Shown here one piece after another: positions 1-8,296 of a stretch of DNA of 39,366 nt. The DNA is from an uncultured Clostridium sp. (GTDB taxonomy: Bacteria; Bacillota; Clostridia; TANB77; CAG-508), in the NCBI GenBank assembly GCA_900556975.1, contig USQZ01000011.1, forward strand, positions 1 to 39,366, read 5' to 3'. The notes beneath the pieces are model-generated. The model was not told the DNA's origin and ran no database searches. It was given only the letters and a program-made list of their open reading frames with translations. The first letter of the stretch is position 1. Every line of letters begins with the position of its first letter. Both the position numbers and the translations under genes were made by a program.

Positions 1-255
1 TAATAAATAATAAATAATAAATAATAAATAATAAATAATAAATAATAAATAATAAATAATAATAAATAAATAATAAATAATAAATAATAAATAATAATAA
101 ATAAATAATAAATAAATAATAATAAATAATTAATAAATAATTAAATAATAATAAATAATAAATAAATAATAAATAAATAATAAATAAATAATAAATAATA
201 ATAAATAAATAATAAATAATAATAAATAATAATAAATAATTATAATAAATAAAAA
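1..255. repeat. TAA/TAAA microsatellite tract
   Basis: About 250 bp made almost only of TAA and TAAA units in irregular alternation, with no G or C until about position 257. The plus strand carries TAA stops in all frames, so it is non-coding. It lies beyond the terminator of the dehydratase activator gene and is cut by the window edge, so its full length is unknown. Long simple-sequence tracts of this kind are uncommon in bacteria and prone to assembly error. Confidence 0.9.
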
Positions 256-311
256 GGTAAACTGGATAATAAAATATTAATTTAATTTTATTTTATAAAT
301 AATTTTAAATT

Positions 312-350
312 AAAATAAAGAGCTATCTAAAATCGATGGCTCTTTATTTT
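312..350 (-). terminator. Terminator of the dehydratase activator gene
   Basis: A perfect 12-bp stem (AAAATAAAGAGC at 312-323, GCTCTTTATTTT at 339-350) encloses a 15-nt loop that can itself pair ATC with GAT. It begins seven bases past the stop codon of the minus-strand gene. T-rich sequence on both sides suggests it can work in both directions. Confidence 0.85.
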
Positions 351-356
351 GTTTTT

Positions 357-3300
357 TTATTTGCATGAACTAAGTTTTGATTTTGCTTTAGTTGTGTTTT
401 CTTTTTTTATTTCTTTTTTTTCTTTTTGTTGCATTTTTAAGTTGTCTTTTGCTACTGTCATTAGCAATTTAATTCTATTTGTTTGGTTTGATTCACTTGC
501 TCCTGGGTCGTAGTCTACTGGTGTTATGTTAGCATTTGGATAAGTTTCTCTTATTGTTTTTATTACGCCTTTTCCAACTATATGGTTTGGTAGACATGCG
601 AATGGTTGTACACAAACAATGTTTGGAATACCATGTTCAATATATTCAATCATTTCTGCTGTTAGGAACCAACCTTCACCTGTTTGGTTTCCAATTGATA
701 ATATTCCTTTTACCTTGTCTTCTAGATGCCAGATATCACATGGCGGTAAGTAGTTTTTGCTTGATTGAGAAAGAGCTATTTTAAGGTCTTTTTCAAAGAT
801 GTCGATTAATTTTATTGCAGCTCTGAAAATTGTTGCTTTGGCTTTGTCAATTTTTAATAATTGATTAAATGTTATTTTATGTGTTGCAATAAATTTAACG
901 AATCCCATGAAGTCTGGTAAGATTACTTCAGCACCTTCTTGTTCTAAGACATTAGCTACAAAGTTGTTACCAAATGGGTGGTATTTTATTAATACTTCAC
1001 CAACAACTCCAACTTTTGGCTTTTCAACAGTTGTGTCTAATTCTATTTTTTCAAAGTCATTTACCATATCGTAGATACTTTGTTTAAATTGCTTACTGTT
1101 TGATTTTCTAACGTATTTTTTGCATTGTTCTAACCATTTTTCGTATACTTTTTGTGTTTCGCCTTTATTTACTTCATAAGCTCTGTTTTTCATTAACATC
1201 TTTTGTAGTAAATCACCGTAAATAACACATTTGATAAGTCTTTCGGCCATTCCTAATGTTATTTTAAATCCTGGCATTTTTTCCATACCAACTACGTTGA
1301 ATGATATTACAGGTACTTGTGGAAATCCTGCATCTTTAAGAGCTTTTCTGATGAATCCAATATAGTTTGTAGCTCTACATCCGCCTCCAGTTTGAGACAT
1401 TATTAGCGCTGTTTTTTCTAAGTTATATTCACCAGATTCAAGTGCTTCAATCATTTGACCTGTTGTCAAAATTGATGGATAGCATGCGTCATTGTTTACA
1501 TATTTTAATCCTGTTTCTACTGTGTGTGGAGTGCAATCTCTTAAAAGTTTTATGTTATAACCGCATGCTTGTACGGCAGTTTCTAATAATTCAAAGTGTA
1601 TTGGTGCCATTTGTGGCATTAATATTGTATAATTTTTTCTCATTTCTTTTGTGAAGATTACTCTGTTTAGTTCATAATTTCCATTTGGTTCGCAAGAACG
1701 TACTTCTTTTTTCTCTTTTATTTTTTTGTTCATGCTTGCTAATAAAGATCTTATACGTATTCTAACAGCGCCTAGGTTGTTTACTTCATCGATTTTTATT
1801 AAGGTATACATGTTGTCATAGCTTTTTAATATTTCTTCTACTTGGTCAGTTGTAACGGCATCTACACCGCAACCGAATGAGTTTAGTTGAATTAATTCTA
1901 AGTTATCGTGTTGTCCTGTATATTCTGCAGCTGCATATAGTCTTGCATGGAATACCCATTGGTCAACAACTCTTATTGGTCGTTTGGCTTCTGTTTTTCT
2001 TGATACGCTATCTTCTGAAAGAACGCAAAGTCCAAGGCTTGTAATTAATGTGTCTATACCATGATTTACTTCTGGATCAACATGATATGGTCTACCTGCT
2101 AATACAATTCCACGAAGGTCATGTTCTTCCATATATTGCATTATTTCTGTTCCCTTTTTATCAACGTCATCTTTGAAGTGCTGGTATTCTGCTTCTGCTT
2201 TTTTAGCTGCTGATAATAGTTCCTTTTTAGTGAAGTTGTATTCTTTAAATTCTTCTCTTTCTAAGATTACTTCTGTTAAGTGTTTTGCATCAAAAGGCAA
2301 GAATGTATTTATGAATTTTATATCATCTGATTTTAATTCTTCAACATTATTTTTTAATACTTCAGGATATGATATTACAATTGGACAGTTGTAATGGTTA
2401 TTTGCTTTTTTGTATTCTTTTCTAGAGTATGGAATACATGGATAGAAAATTGTTTTAATTCCTTTTTCTATCAAACTTATTATATGACCATGTGTTAGTT
2501 TTGCAGGGTAGCATACGGATTCAGAAGGCATTGATTCCATTCCTTTTTCGTATGTTTTTCTTGTACTTTTTTCTGAAAGTATTACTCTAAATCCTAAGTT
2601 AGTTAAGAATGTGAACCAGAAAGGATAATCTTCGTACATATTTAAAACTCTTGGTATACCAATTGTTCCACGATATGCTTGTTCTTCTGATAAAGGTTCA
2701 TAACTAAATAGACGTTCATATTTGTATTTATACATATTTGGTAAATTTTTATTTTCTGTAACTCCGCCACTTCCTTTTTCACAGCGGTTTCCAGAGATGA
2801 ATGATTTACCATTACTGAATTTGTTTATTGTTAATAGACAATTATTTTCACATCTTCCACATCGTACTTGTGTTGTTTTTATGTCTAATTGATCTAATTC
2901 CTCTGTTTTTAAAATAGTTGATGTGTATTCCATGTCAAGGTTTGCTTCGTATTGTTCTTTTGATAATAGAGCTACACCATATGCTCCCATAAGTCCAGCT
3001 ATGTTTGGCCTTATTACATTTTTTCCTACTATTTTTTCAAAGCTACGAAGAACGGCATCATTATAGAATGTACCACCTTGTACAACGATGTGATCGCCTA
3101 AAGTGCTCATATCACGTACTTTCATAACTTTTTGAATTGCATTTTTTATTACTGAATATGAAAGACCTGCTGAAATATCTCCAACACTATAGCCTTCTTT
3201 TTGAGCTTGCTTTATTTTTGAATTCATGAATACTGTACATCTTGAACCTAAGTCTACAGGTGATTTTGACTCAATTGCTGCTTTAACAAAGTCTTGAATT

Positions 3301-4688
3301 GAAATATTTAAGCTTTTAGCGAATGTTTCGATAAATGATCCGCAGCCAGATGAACAAGCTTCGTTAAGCATGATGTTATCTATAACGTCGCCTTTCATTT
3401 TGATGTATTTCATATCTTGTCCACCTATGTCTATTATACTTGTAACTGTCGGCATGAATTTTTTTGCAGCTGTATAGTGTGCGATTGTTTCTATTTCGTT
3501 TAAATCTATATTTAAAGCTGTTTGAATTAGTTTTTCACCATATCCTGTAACGCCTGCATAACGTATGTTTGCTGTTTCAGGTAATTGTTCATACATTTTC
3601 TTAAGCATTTTTATAACGCTTTTTAATGGATTTCCTTCATTACTTCCATAGTCTGAATATAATAAATTTGAATCTTTATCTATTAAAACTAATTTTGTTG
3701 TTGTAGATCCTGCGTCAATTCCTACAAAGCAGTCACCTGTATGTTTTTTTAGTGATTTAGTTTTTATTTTATCTTTATCATGACGTTTTTTAAATTCTTC
3801 ATATTCTTTATCATCTTTGAATAGTGGCTCTAAAGGTACTGTTGTTGTATCTTTAGATTTTTTCAAATTTTTAATTTTTTGTTTTAATTCTTGATTTGTG
3901 AAAACTGGAGAATTAAGTGAATCTAAGGCTGCTCCTTTTGCAACTAGTAAGTGTGCATTTTCTGGAACTAGAATCTCATCATCTTTAAGTTCTAGTGTTT
4001 CAATAAATCTTTTTCTTAGTTCTGGTAAATAGCTTAATGGTCCACCTAAAAATGCAACTTTACCTTTAATTGGTCTACCGCAAGCTAATCCGCTTATTGT
4101 TTGATTAACAACGGCTTGAAAGATTGATGCTGCGATATCTTCTTTTCGTGATCCTTCGTTTAAAAGTGGTTGAATATCTGTTTTGGCAAATACTCCACAT
4201 CTTGAAGCGATTGGATAGATTACTTTATGATTTTTTGCAAGTTCGTTTAATCCAGCTGTGTCTGTGTTTAGTAGAGAAGCCATTTGATCAAGAAATGCTC
4301 CTGTTCCACCTGCACATGTTCCGTTCATTCTTTGTTCTATAAATTTATCAAAATATATAATTTTTGCGTCTTCACCACCTAATTCGATGACTACGTCTGT
4401 TTCAGGTAAATATTTTTCAACAGCTCTTTTACAAGAAATAACTTCTTGTATAAAAGGTATTTTTAAGAATTTAGCTGCTGACATAGCTCCTGAACCGGTT
4501 AAAGCCATAGTGAATGTGTCATCTGGGTAGTCTTCTGCTAATTTTTCTAATACATTGCAAATTGTATTTTTTGTGTCTGAAAAATGTCTTGTGTAATTTG
4601 TATATATTGTTTCTTGTTTATCATTCATTACTATTATTTTTACTGTTGTTGATCCTACATCTAATCCTACGTGTAATAATTCTGACAT
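357..4688 (-). CDS. Giant 2-hydroxyacyl-CoA dehydratase activator (double ATPase plus DUF2229-type region)
   Basis: A 1443-residue protein with two ASKHA-type BcrAD/BadFG ATPase modules. The first starts with GLDVGSTTVK and the second, near residue 320, with GIDAGSTTTK. Each has the cysteine contexts that in HgdC-type activators hold a [4Fe-4S] cluster: NGTCAGGTGAF and RCGVFAKTD in the first, ACSSGCGSF and RCTVFMNSK in the second. A CGRCENNC motif follows near residue 620, then a DUF2229-like region and a dehydratase-like C-terminal part. Known family members use ATP to drive low-potential electron transfer to 2-hydroxyacyl-CoA or benzoyl-CoA type enzymes. The substrate of these giant stand-alone forms is unknown, and no dehydratase subunits lie next to it here. 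The start is the ATG at 4686-4688 behind GAGAGGAGAA. A longer reading to 4748 would run into the -35 box. Confidence 0.9.
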   Translation of the reverse strand: MSELLHVGLDVGSTTVKIIVMNDKQETIYTNYTRHFSDTKNTICNVLEKLAEDYPDDTFTMALTGSGAMSAAKFLKIPFIQEVISCKRAVEKYLPETDVVIELGGEDAKIIYFDKFIEQRMNGTCAGGTGAFLDQMASLLNTDTAGLNELAKNHKVIYPIASRCGVFAKTDIQPLLNEGSRKEDIAASIFQAVVNQTISGLACGRPIKGKVAFLGGPLSYLPELRKRFIETLELKDDEILVPENAHLLVAKGAALDSLNSPVFTNQELKQKIKNLKKSKDTTTVPLEPLFKDDKEYEEFKKRHDKDKIKTKSLKKHTGDCFVGIDAGSTTTKLVLIDKDSNLLYSDYGSNEGNPLKSVIKMLKKMYEQLPETANIRYAGVTGYGEKLIQTALNIDLNEIETIAHYTAAKKFMPTVTSIIDIGGQDMKYIKMKGDVIDNIMLNEACSSGCGSFIETFAKSLNISIQDFVKAAIESKSPVDLGSRCTVFMNSKIKQAQKEGYSVGDISAGLSYSVIKNAIQKVMKVRDMSTLGDHIVVQGGTFYNDAVLRSFEKIVGKNVIRPNIAGLMGAYGVALLSKEQYEANLDMEYTSTILKTEELDQLDIKTTQVRCGRCENNCLLTINKFSNGKSFISGNRCEKGSGGVTENKNLPNMYKYKYERLFSYEPLSEEQAYRGTIGIPRVLNMYEDYPFWFTFLTNLGFRVILSEKSTRKTYEKGMESMPSESVCYPAKLTHGHIISLIEKGIKTIFYPCIPYSRKEYKKANNHYNCPIVISYPEVLKNNVEELKSDDIKFINTFLPFDAKHLTEVILEREEFKEYNFTKKELLSAAKKAEAEYQHFKDDVDKKGTEIMQYMEEHDLRGIVLAGRPYHVDPEVNHGIDTLITSLGLCVLSEDSVSRKTEAKRPIRVVDQWVFHARLYAAAEYTGQHDNLELIQLNSFGCGVDAVTTDQVEEILKSYDNMYTLIKIDEVNNLGAVRIRIRSLLASMNKKIKEKKEVRSCEPNGNYELNRVIFTKEMRKNYTILMPQMAPIHFELLETAVQACGYNIKLLRDCTPHTVETGLKYVNNDACYPSILTTGQMIEALESGEYNLEKTALIMSQTGGGCRATNYIGFIRKALKDAGFPQVPVISFNVVGMEKMPGFKITLGMAERLIKCVIYGDLLQKMLMKNRAYEVNKGETQKVYEKWLEQCKKYVRKSNSKQFKQSIYDMVNDFEKIELDTTVEKPKVGVVGEVLIKYHPFGNNFVANVLEQEGAEVILPDFMGFVKFIATHKITFNQLLKIDKAKATIFRAAIKLIDIFEKDLKIALSQSSKNYLPPCDIWHLEDKVKGILSIGNQTGEGWFLTAEMIEYIEHGIPNIVCVQPFACLPNHIVGKGVIKTIRETYPNANITPVDYDPGASESNQTNRIKLLMTVAKDNLKMQQKEKKEIKKENTTKAKSKLSSCK

Positions 4689-4719
4689 TTTAATTCTCCT
4701 CTCGATATAAATCAAATTT

Positions 4720-4748
4720 ATCTTATAATGAAAAAGCATTTTTGTCAA
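4720..4748 (-). promoter_or_regulatory. Sigma-A promoter of the dehydratase activator gene
   Basis: On the minus strand, TTGACA (plus 4743-4748) and TAAGAT (plus 4720-4725) are separated by 17 bp. The start codon follows about 30 bp beyond the -10 box. This supports the start at 4688. Confidence 0.75.
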
Positions 4749-4861
4749 TGTACAAAAGTTGTCAAAATGCCGTGAAATGTAGATGTATGCATATTTTTTT
4801 GCTTTTGAAATACAATTGAATTAGATGACTAAATAGTATAAAAAAGAAAGTGAGGATTTGT

Positions 4862-5398
4862 ATGAAAAAAATAATTTATTTTGTAGCAATTTTAATGTGT
4901 GGGATTCTTATTATTTTTGCAATTTTGAAGAATACAAAACAAGTTGACGTAGAGACTACAATGACTGAATATACACCAGAGCAGGAGATTACTGATAGTC
5001 AGAATAGAATGACAATTGTTTCTCTATATTTTTGGGATCCTGTGAGTGAGAAGATGGTTCCTGAGGCTAGAAGTATTGATGTGAAGGAGTTAGTAGATTC
5101 TCCATATAGAAAAATTTTGGATATGTTGTTACAGGGTTCAGAAAATGTAGCTATTGGAAAAACTATTCCAGATGGAACGTGTGTAAATTCAGTTAAATTA
5201 GAAGGAAATAATTTAGTTATTGATTTTAATGAAAATTTTGTTTCTGGCAGAGAAATTACTTCAGAAGAGCAATTACATATAATTTATTCTGTTGTAGATA
5301 CATTTTTAGAGCTGAAAGAGGTTAATTCCGTAAGCTTTTTAATAGATGGAACTGCTATAGATGGAATGAGTGACAAGTTTGTAAGTAGGAAAAATTGA
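4862..5398 (+). CDS. GerMN-domain membrane-anchored protein
   Basis: A 178-residue protein with an N-terminal membrane anchor (IIYFVAILMCGILIIFAIL, about residues 3-21) and a GerMN domain over roughly residues 50-175. The domain is recognised from the pattern of LYFWDP, a helical stretch YRKILDMLLQG, IPDGTCVNSVKLEGNNLVIDF and a C-terminal VSFLIDG. GerM in Bacillus acts in sporulation and germination and is a spore-envelope lipoprotein; GerMN domains also occur in other envelope proteins. There is no lipobox cysteine, so it is probably tethered by the transmembrane helix. The ATG at 4862 follows GTGAGG. A GTG at 4850 is in frame but would consume the ribosome binding site. It is monocistronic, facing away from the activator gene. 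Confidence 0.75.
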   Translation: MKKIIYFVAILMCGILIIFAILKNTKQVDVETTMTEYTPEQEITDSQNRMTIVSLYFWDPVSEKMVPEARSIDVKELVDSPYRKILDMLLQGSENVAIGKTIPDGTCVNSVKLEGNNLVIDFNENFVSGREITSEEQLHIIYSVVDTFLELKEVNSVSFLIDGTAIDGMSDKFVSRKN

Positions 5399-5603
5399 TA
5401 GGGCAATATTAGTGTGGTATTGGATTAGTTTTTTTATGTGTAATTGTATTAAAAAAGTAGTTTGCTGTCTTAGATGGTATTTTTATTTTATATTTAATGG
5501 TGGTAGAGGTGGTGGGCGGTTGTTATGTCTGTTTACGATTTTTAAAACGCGTAAGGCATCTGAAAAAGTATTATAATTTCGTAGAAAGTATTCTACTTCG
5601 TAT
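5399..5603. other. Gene-free stretch after the GerMN gene
   Basis: No convincing coding frame is seen. It contains a G-rich patch (GGTGGTAGAGGTGGTGGGCGG, about 5500-5520) and a 6-bp hairpin GTAGAA-AGTA-TTCTAC at 5581-5596, followed directly by the terminator at 5604. The two adjacent stem-loops could be the end of a long GerMN 3' untranslated region or of a small RNA. No promoter supports the second idea. Confidence 0.4.
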
Positions 5604-5641
5604 AAAGAACAAATTGTATTTTGTATAAATTTGTTCTTTTT
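5604..5641 (+). terminator. Strong intrinsic terminator
   Basis: A perfect 12-bp stem, AAAGAACAAATT at 5604-5615 and AATTTGTTCTTT at 5628-5639, with a 12-nt loop and a T run to 5641. It lies 205 bp after the GerMN stop codon and probably ends that transcript. Confidence 0.8.
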
Positions 5642-5740
5642 GGGTGGTGGAGGTTGCATTCTAAATGCTCCTTTCTGTTTGATTTTTGCAAGATTTTGCT
5701 TTTTGTTATATAATATGAATTGTTATATTAAAAAGTGCAG

Positions 5741-5950
5741 ATATAAAGAAATTAAGTTTTATTGATTATGGATGATTATATGATATAAAAGGAAATTAAT
5801 TTTGAATATCTAAATTATGATATATTAAGACATTAGAAGAAATTAATTTCATGAATATTGAAATTATGGTAGATTAGATGATTAAAAAATTGATATTGAA
5901 TTATAAATGATAGAGATAAAAAAGTTTTAGAATTACAGAAAGTATATGAT
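5741..5950 (+). repeat. Decayed tandem copies of the trmN6 start region
   Basis: Several degenerate blocks resemble the ribosome binding site and first codons of trmN6. The clearest is 5838-5886: GAAATTAATTTCATGAATAT, then TGAAATTATGG and AGATTAGATGATTAAA. The gene itself reads GGAATTGGGTTTTATGAATA, then TTGAGATTATGG and AGATTAGATGATTTAAA. Earlier, weaker blocks begin near 5741 and 5785, and 5776-5807 also resembles 5943-5975. The best copy would encode only MNIEIMVD before a stop, against MNIEIMDDERL in the gene. This is a remnant of repeated local duplication, not a functional gene. Confidence 0.65.
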
Positions 5951-5969
5951 TTAAAAGGAATTGGGTTTT

Positions 5970-6719
5970 ATGAATATTGAGATTATGGATGATGAAAGAT
6001 TAGATGATTTAAATTGTAAGAATTTAAAAATTTTGCAAAAAAAGGATGGATTTTGTTTTGGAATGGATAGTGTATTAATTGCAAATTTTGTGAAAATTTC
6101 AAGAAAAAATGCAATTGTTGCTGACCTAGGGACAGGCACTGGAATAATTAGTATACTTGTTGTTGGAAAACAAAATCCAAAGAAAGTTTATGCTGTTGAA
6201 ATACAAGAAGAATTGGTTGATATGGCGAAAAGAAGTGTAAAATATAATGATTTAGAAGATAAAATTGATGTGATTAATGCGGATATTGTTGGAATATCAA
6301 GAGGGAAATTCAATAAAAGATTTGATTATGTTATTTCTAATCCACCATATAAAAAATTAAATACTGGATTAATAAATGATAATCAAAAGAAATTAATTTC
6401 AAGACATGAAGTTAAGTGTACGTTGGAAGATCTAGTGTATGAGGCTTCTAAGTTATTAAAAGATAATGGAGTTTTTTATATGGTTCATAGGCCAGATAGA
6501 CTTTGCGATATTTTTAATGTTATGAGGGAGAATAAAGTGGAACCAAAAGAAATTCAACTTGTGTATTCTCATTTAGAGGATGAAGCGAATTTGGTCTTGA
6601 TTAAAGGTGTAAAGTGTGGAAAGCCGTCATTAAAAGTATTAAAACCATTAATTGTTTATAATGAAAATAATGAATATACTGAAGAATTGTTAAAGTTTTA
6701 TGATAATGAAGAGGGTTAG
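5970..6719 (+). CDS. trmN6: tRNA1(Val) adenine-37 N6-methyltransferase, TrmN6/YfiC family
   Basis: A 249-residue class I SAM-dependent methyltransferase. The SAM-binding motif DLGTGTGIISIL lies near residues 54-65, an acidic ribose-binding position sits in YAVEIQEE, and the base-flipping motif SNPPYKK lies near residue 126. The N-terminal KDGFCFGMDSVLIANF pattern is characteristic of the YfiC/TrmN6 family, which methylates N6 of an adenine next to the anticodon. It is followed by rsmI, another RNA methyltransferase, a pairing often seen in Firmicutes. The ATG at 5970 is preceded by AAAAGGA at a slightly long spacing; a TTG nine bases upstream is in frame but unlikely. Both ends of the gene are flanked by degenerate copies of themselves. 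Confidence 0.85.
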   Translation: MNIEIMDDERLDDLNCKNLKILQKKDGFCFGMDSVLIANFVKISRKNAIVADLGTGTGIISILVVGKQNPKKVYAVEIQEELVDMAKRSVKYNDLEDKIDVINADIVGISRGKFNKRFDYVISNPPYKKLNTGLINDNQKKLISRHEVKCTLEDLVYEASKLLKDNGVFYMVHRPDRLCDIFNVMRENKVEPKEIQLVYSHLEDEANLVLIKGVKCGKPSLKVLKPLIVYNENNEYTEELLKFYDNEEG

Positions 6720-6861
6720 GTTATATAGAGGAATTGCTAAGATAATATGGAGTGTTAAGTTATATAGATGAATAATGAGATTTTTATGATAATAGAGAGT
6801 GTATAGATAAATTATTAGAACTTTATGATAATGAAGAGAATTAAGTTTATAGATGAATTTC
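6696..6861 (+). repeat. Four ~40-bp tandem repeats derived from the 3' end of trmN6
   Basis: Four degenerate units of about 40 bp begin at 6696, 6741, 6781 and 6822. Each combines a TTTATGATAATGAAGAG-like half with a TTAAGTTATATAGATGAAT-like half. The first overlaps the last codons and stop of trmN6. The fourth (CTTTATGATAATGAAGAGAA) matches the gene end almost exactly and leads into the rsmI ribosome binding site. Together with the upstream blocks, this shows local tandem duplication at both edges of one gene. Confidence 0.75.
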
Positions 6862-6892
6862 AAAGGAGGGAAAAATTCGTATTAAAATACGA
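6862..6892 (+). promoter_or_regulatory. rsmI ribosome binding site separated from ATG by a hairpin
   Basis: The only good Shine-Dalgarno sequence, AAAGGAGGG at 6862-6870, ends 31 nt before the ATG at 6902. Between them TCGTAT (6877-6882) and ATACGA (6887-6892) form a 6-bp hairpin with loop TAAA. An in-frame TGA at 6893-6895 rules out an earlier start. If the hairpin forms, the effective spacing drops to about 15 nt. Confidence 0.6.
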
Positions 6893-6901
6893 TGATTTAT
6901 T

Positions 6902-7726
6902 ATGGAAGGAAAATTATATATTGTTGCAACACCAATTGGTAATTTGGATGATATTACATATAGAGCTGTGAAAGTGCTTAACGCTGTGGATTTGATAGCT
7001 GCTGAAGATACAAGACATACATTAAAATTATTGAATCATTTAGAGATTTCAAAGCCTTTAATGAGTTATTATAAGGAAACTGAAAAAGTTAAAGCGAAGA
7101 TTATTATTGACAAATTGAAAGAAGGAAAGAATGTTGCAGTTGTTTCTGATGCTGGAACTCCTGGAATTTCTGATCCTGGATTTGAAGTTATTAAAGAGGC
7201 AATTAAGGAGAATATTGTTGTTATTCCAATTCCAGGTGCGTGTGCTGCTATTAATTCATTAATATGTTCAGGATTAGATACTAGACAATTTTTATTTGTT
7301 GGTTTTTTATCTGCTAAGGCTAAAGAGAAAAAAGACAAATTAAATGAGTTGAAAAATGTTCAAAGCACTTTAATTTTTTATGAAGCACCTCATAAAATAG
7401 ATGAAACTTTAAAATGTATGCTTAATATTTTTGGGGATAGAGAAATATCAATTGGTAGGGAAATGACAAAAATACATGAAGAGTTCATTAGAGGAAAAAT
7501 CTCAGGAGTTATGGAAAAGATTGAGCCTAAGGGTGAAATGGTTATTATTGTAGAGGGAGCAGAAAAATCAGAGAGTGATATTGCAAGGGATTCTAGAAAT
7601 GAAATGACTTTAGAGGAACATTATTCATATTATGAAAGACAAGGTTTTGAGAAAAAAGAGATAATAAAAATGATTGCTAAAGATAGAGGAGTTAATAAAA
7701 ACGAGATATATAAACAATTTATATAA
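6902..7726 (+). CDS. rsmI: 16S rRNA (cytidine-1402-2'-O)-methyltransferase RsmI
   Basis: A 274-residue SPOUT-unrelated tetrapyrrole-methylase-fold enzyme that 2'-O-methylates C1402 in the 16S rRNA decoding centre. Diagnostic motifs are VATPIGNLDDIT (residues 8-19), AAEDTRHT (about 33-40), VSDAGTPGISDPGF (about 81-94), the IPGACAAINSL segment and FYEAPHKI (about 159). Length and order match the family. It lies downstream of trmN6 and could be co-transcribed with it. The start is fixed by an in-frame stop just upstream. Its ribosome binding site is unusually distant. Confidence 0.95.
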   Translation: MEGKLYIVATPIGNLDDITYRAVKVLNAVDLIAAEDTRHTLKLLNHLEISKPLMSYYKETEKVKAKIIIDKLKEGKNVAVVSDAGTPGISDPGFEVIKEAIKENIVVIPIPGACAAINSLICSGLDTRQFLFVGFLSAKAKEKKDKLNELKNVQSTLIFYEAPHKIDETLKCMLNIFGDREISIGREMTKIHEEFIRGKISGVMEKIEPKGEMVIIVEGAEKSESDIARDSRNEMTLEEHYSYYERQGFEKKEIIKMIAKDRGVNKNEIYKQFI

Positions 7727-7838
7727 ATTAAATAGTTGAATAAAAATTTTTAAAATGGTACTGATTTAAAATAAAAGAAAGTTATTTTTTAGGATTCTTG
7801 TAATGTCTTTTAGATTTTTAAGTGAATAATAAACATAT

Positions 7839-7869
7839 AAAAAAAGGACATTTATATGTCCTTTTTTTA
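7839..7869. terminator. Bidirectional terminator between rsmI and abrB
   Basis: A perfect 13-bp stem, AAAAAAAGGACAT at 7839-7851 and ATGTCCTTTTTTT at 7856-7868, with a 4-nt loop. The A and T runs serve both strands, ending rsmI from the left and abrB from the right. Confidence 0.9.
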
Positions 7870-7891
7870 TGACCATAATATATTCCGATGA

Positions 7892-7949
7892 ACAACGGAT
7901 ATAATTTTTGTCTATTCGTAAGAAGCTTGAAAAGAGTTATATCCGTTGT
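7892..7949. repeat. 13-bp perfect inverted repeat with 32-nt spacer
   Basis: ACAACGGATATAA at 7892-7904 and TTATATCCGTTGT at 7937-7949 are exact reverse complements. It lies between the abrB stop (7972) and the bidirectional terminator. No T run follows, so it is not itself a terminator. It could be a 3'-UTR structure of the abrB transcript or a remnant element end. Confidence 0.75.
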
Positions 7950-7971
7950 ACCATTTTAGAATCCTTAAATA

Positions 7972-8229
7972 TTATTTTACTTCTACAGATTTGTTTATTT
8001 CTCTTAAGCATTTTGAACAAATCAATTTTCCGTTATATCTGATTGCTGGTTTTATAGCTCCGCAGAAAACGCATTTATTTTCATATTTACGTAAGACTAT
8101 GTTAGAACCTTCAATTGATATTTCAATAGGATCTTTTTGGTCTATACCCAATTCTTTTCTCATTTCTTTAGGAATAACGATTCTTCCAAGTTCGTCAACT
8201 CTTCTTATAATTCCTGTAGAAAGCTTCAT
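7972..8229 (-). CDS. SpoVT/AbrB-family transition-state regulator with zinc-ribbon tail
   Basis: An 85-residue protein. The N-terminal swapped-hairpin AbrB DNA-binding domain is seen in STGIIRRVDELGRIVIPKEM (residues 4-23). The C-terminal half carries two Cys-x2-Cys pairs, CVFC and CSKC, likely to bind zinc, as in many clostridial AbrB proteins. AbrB-type proteins repress stationary-phase and sporulation genes during growth. The ATG at 8227-8229 lies seven bases after GGAGGT. A TTG 15 bases upstream is in frame but overlaps that ribosome binding site. It is transcribed divergently from spmA with its own sigma-A promoter. Confidence 0.9.
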   Translation of the reverse strand: MKLSTGIIRRVDELGRIVIPKEMRKELGIDQKDPIEISIEGSNIVLRKYENKCVFCGAIKPAIRYNGKLICSKCLREINKSVEVK

Positions 8230-8296
8230 ACTATCCACCTCCAAATAAATATATCTTCGATAATATATTTAAATAATAGATTATCTACCCAGCCCT

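Noticed and set aside
1..255. Possible CRISPR or origin-type iteron array
   Set aside because: There are no spacers and no repeat unit beyond TAA/TAAA; it is a microsatellite.
5399..5641. Structured small RNA or riboswitch in the gap after the GerMN gene
   Set aside because: Two adjacent hairpins exist but no promoter, known riboswitch core or downstream regulated gene supports it.
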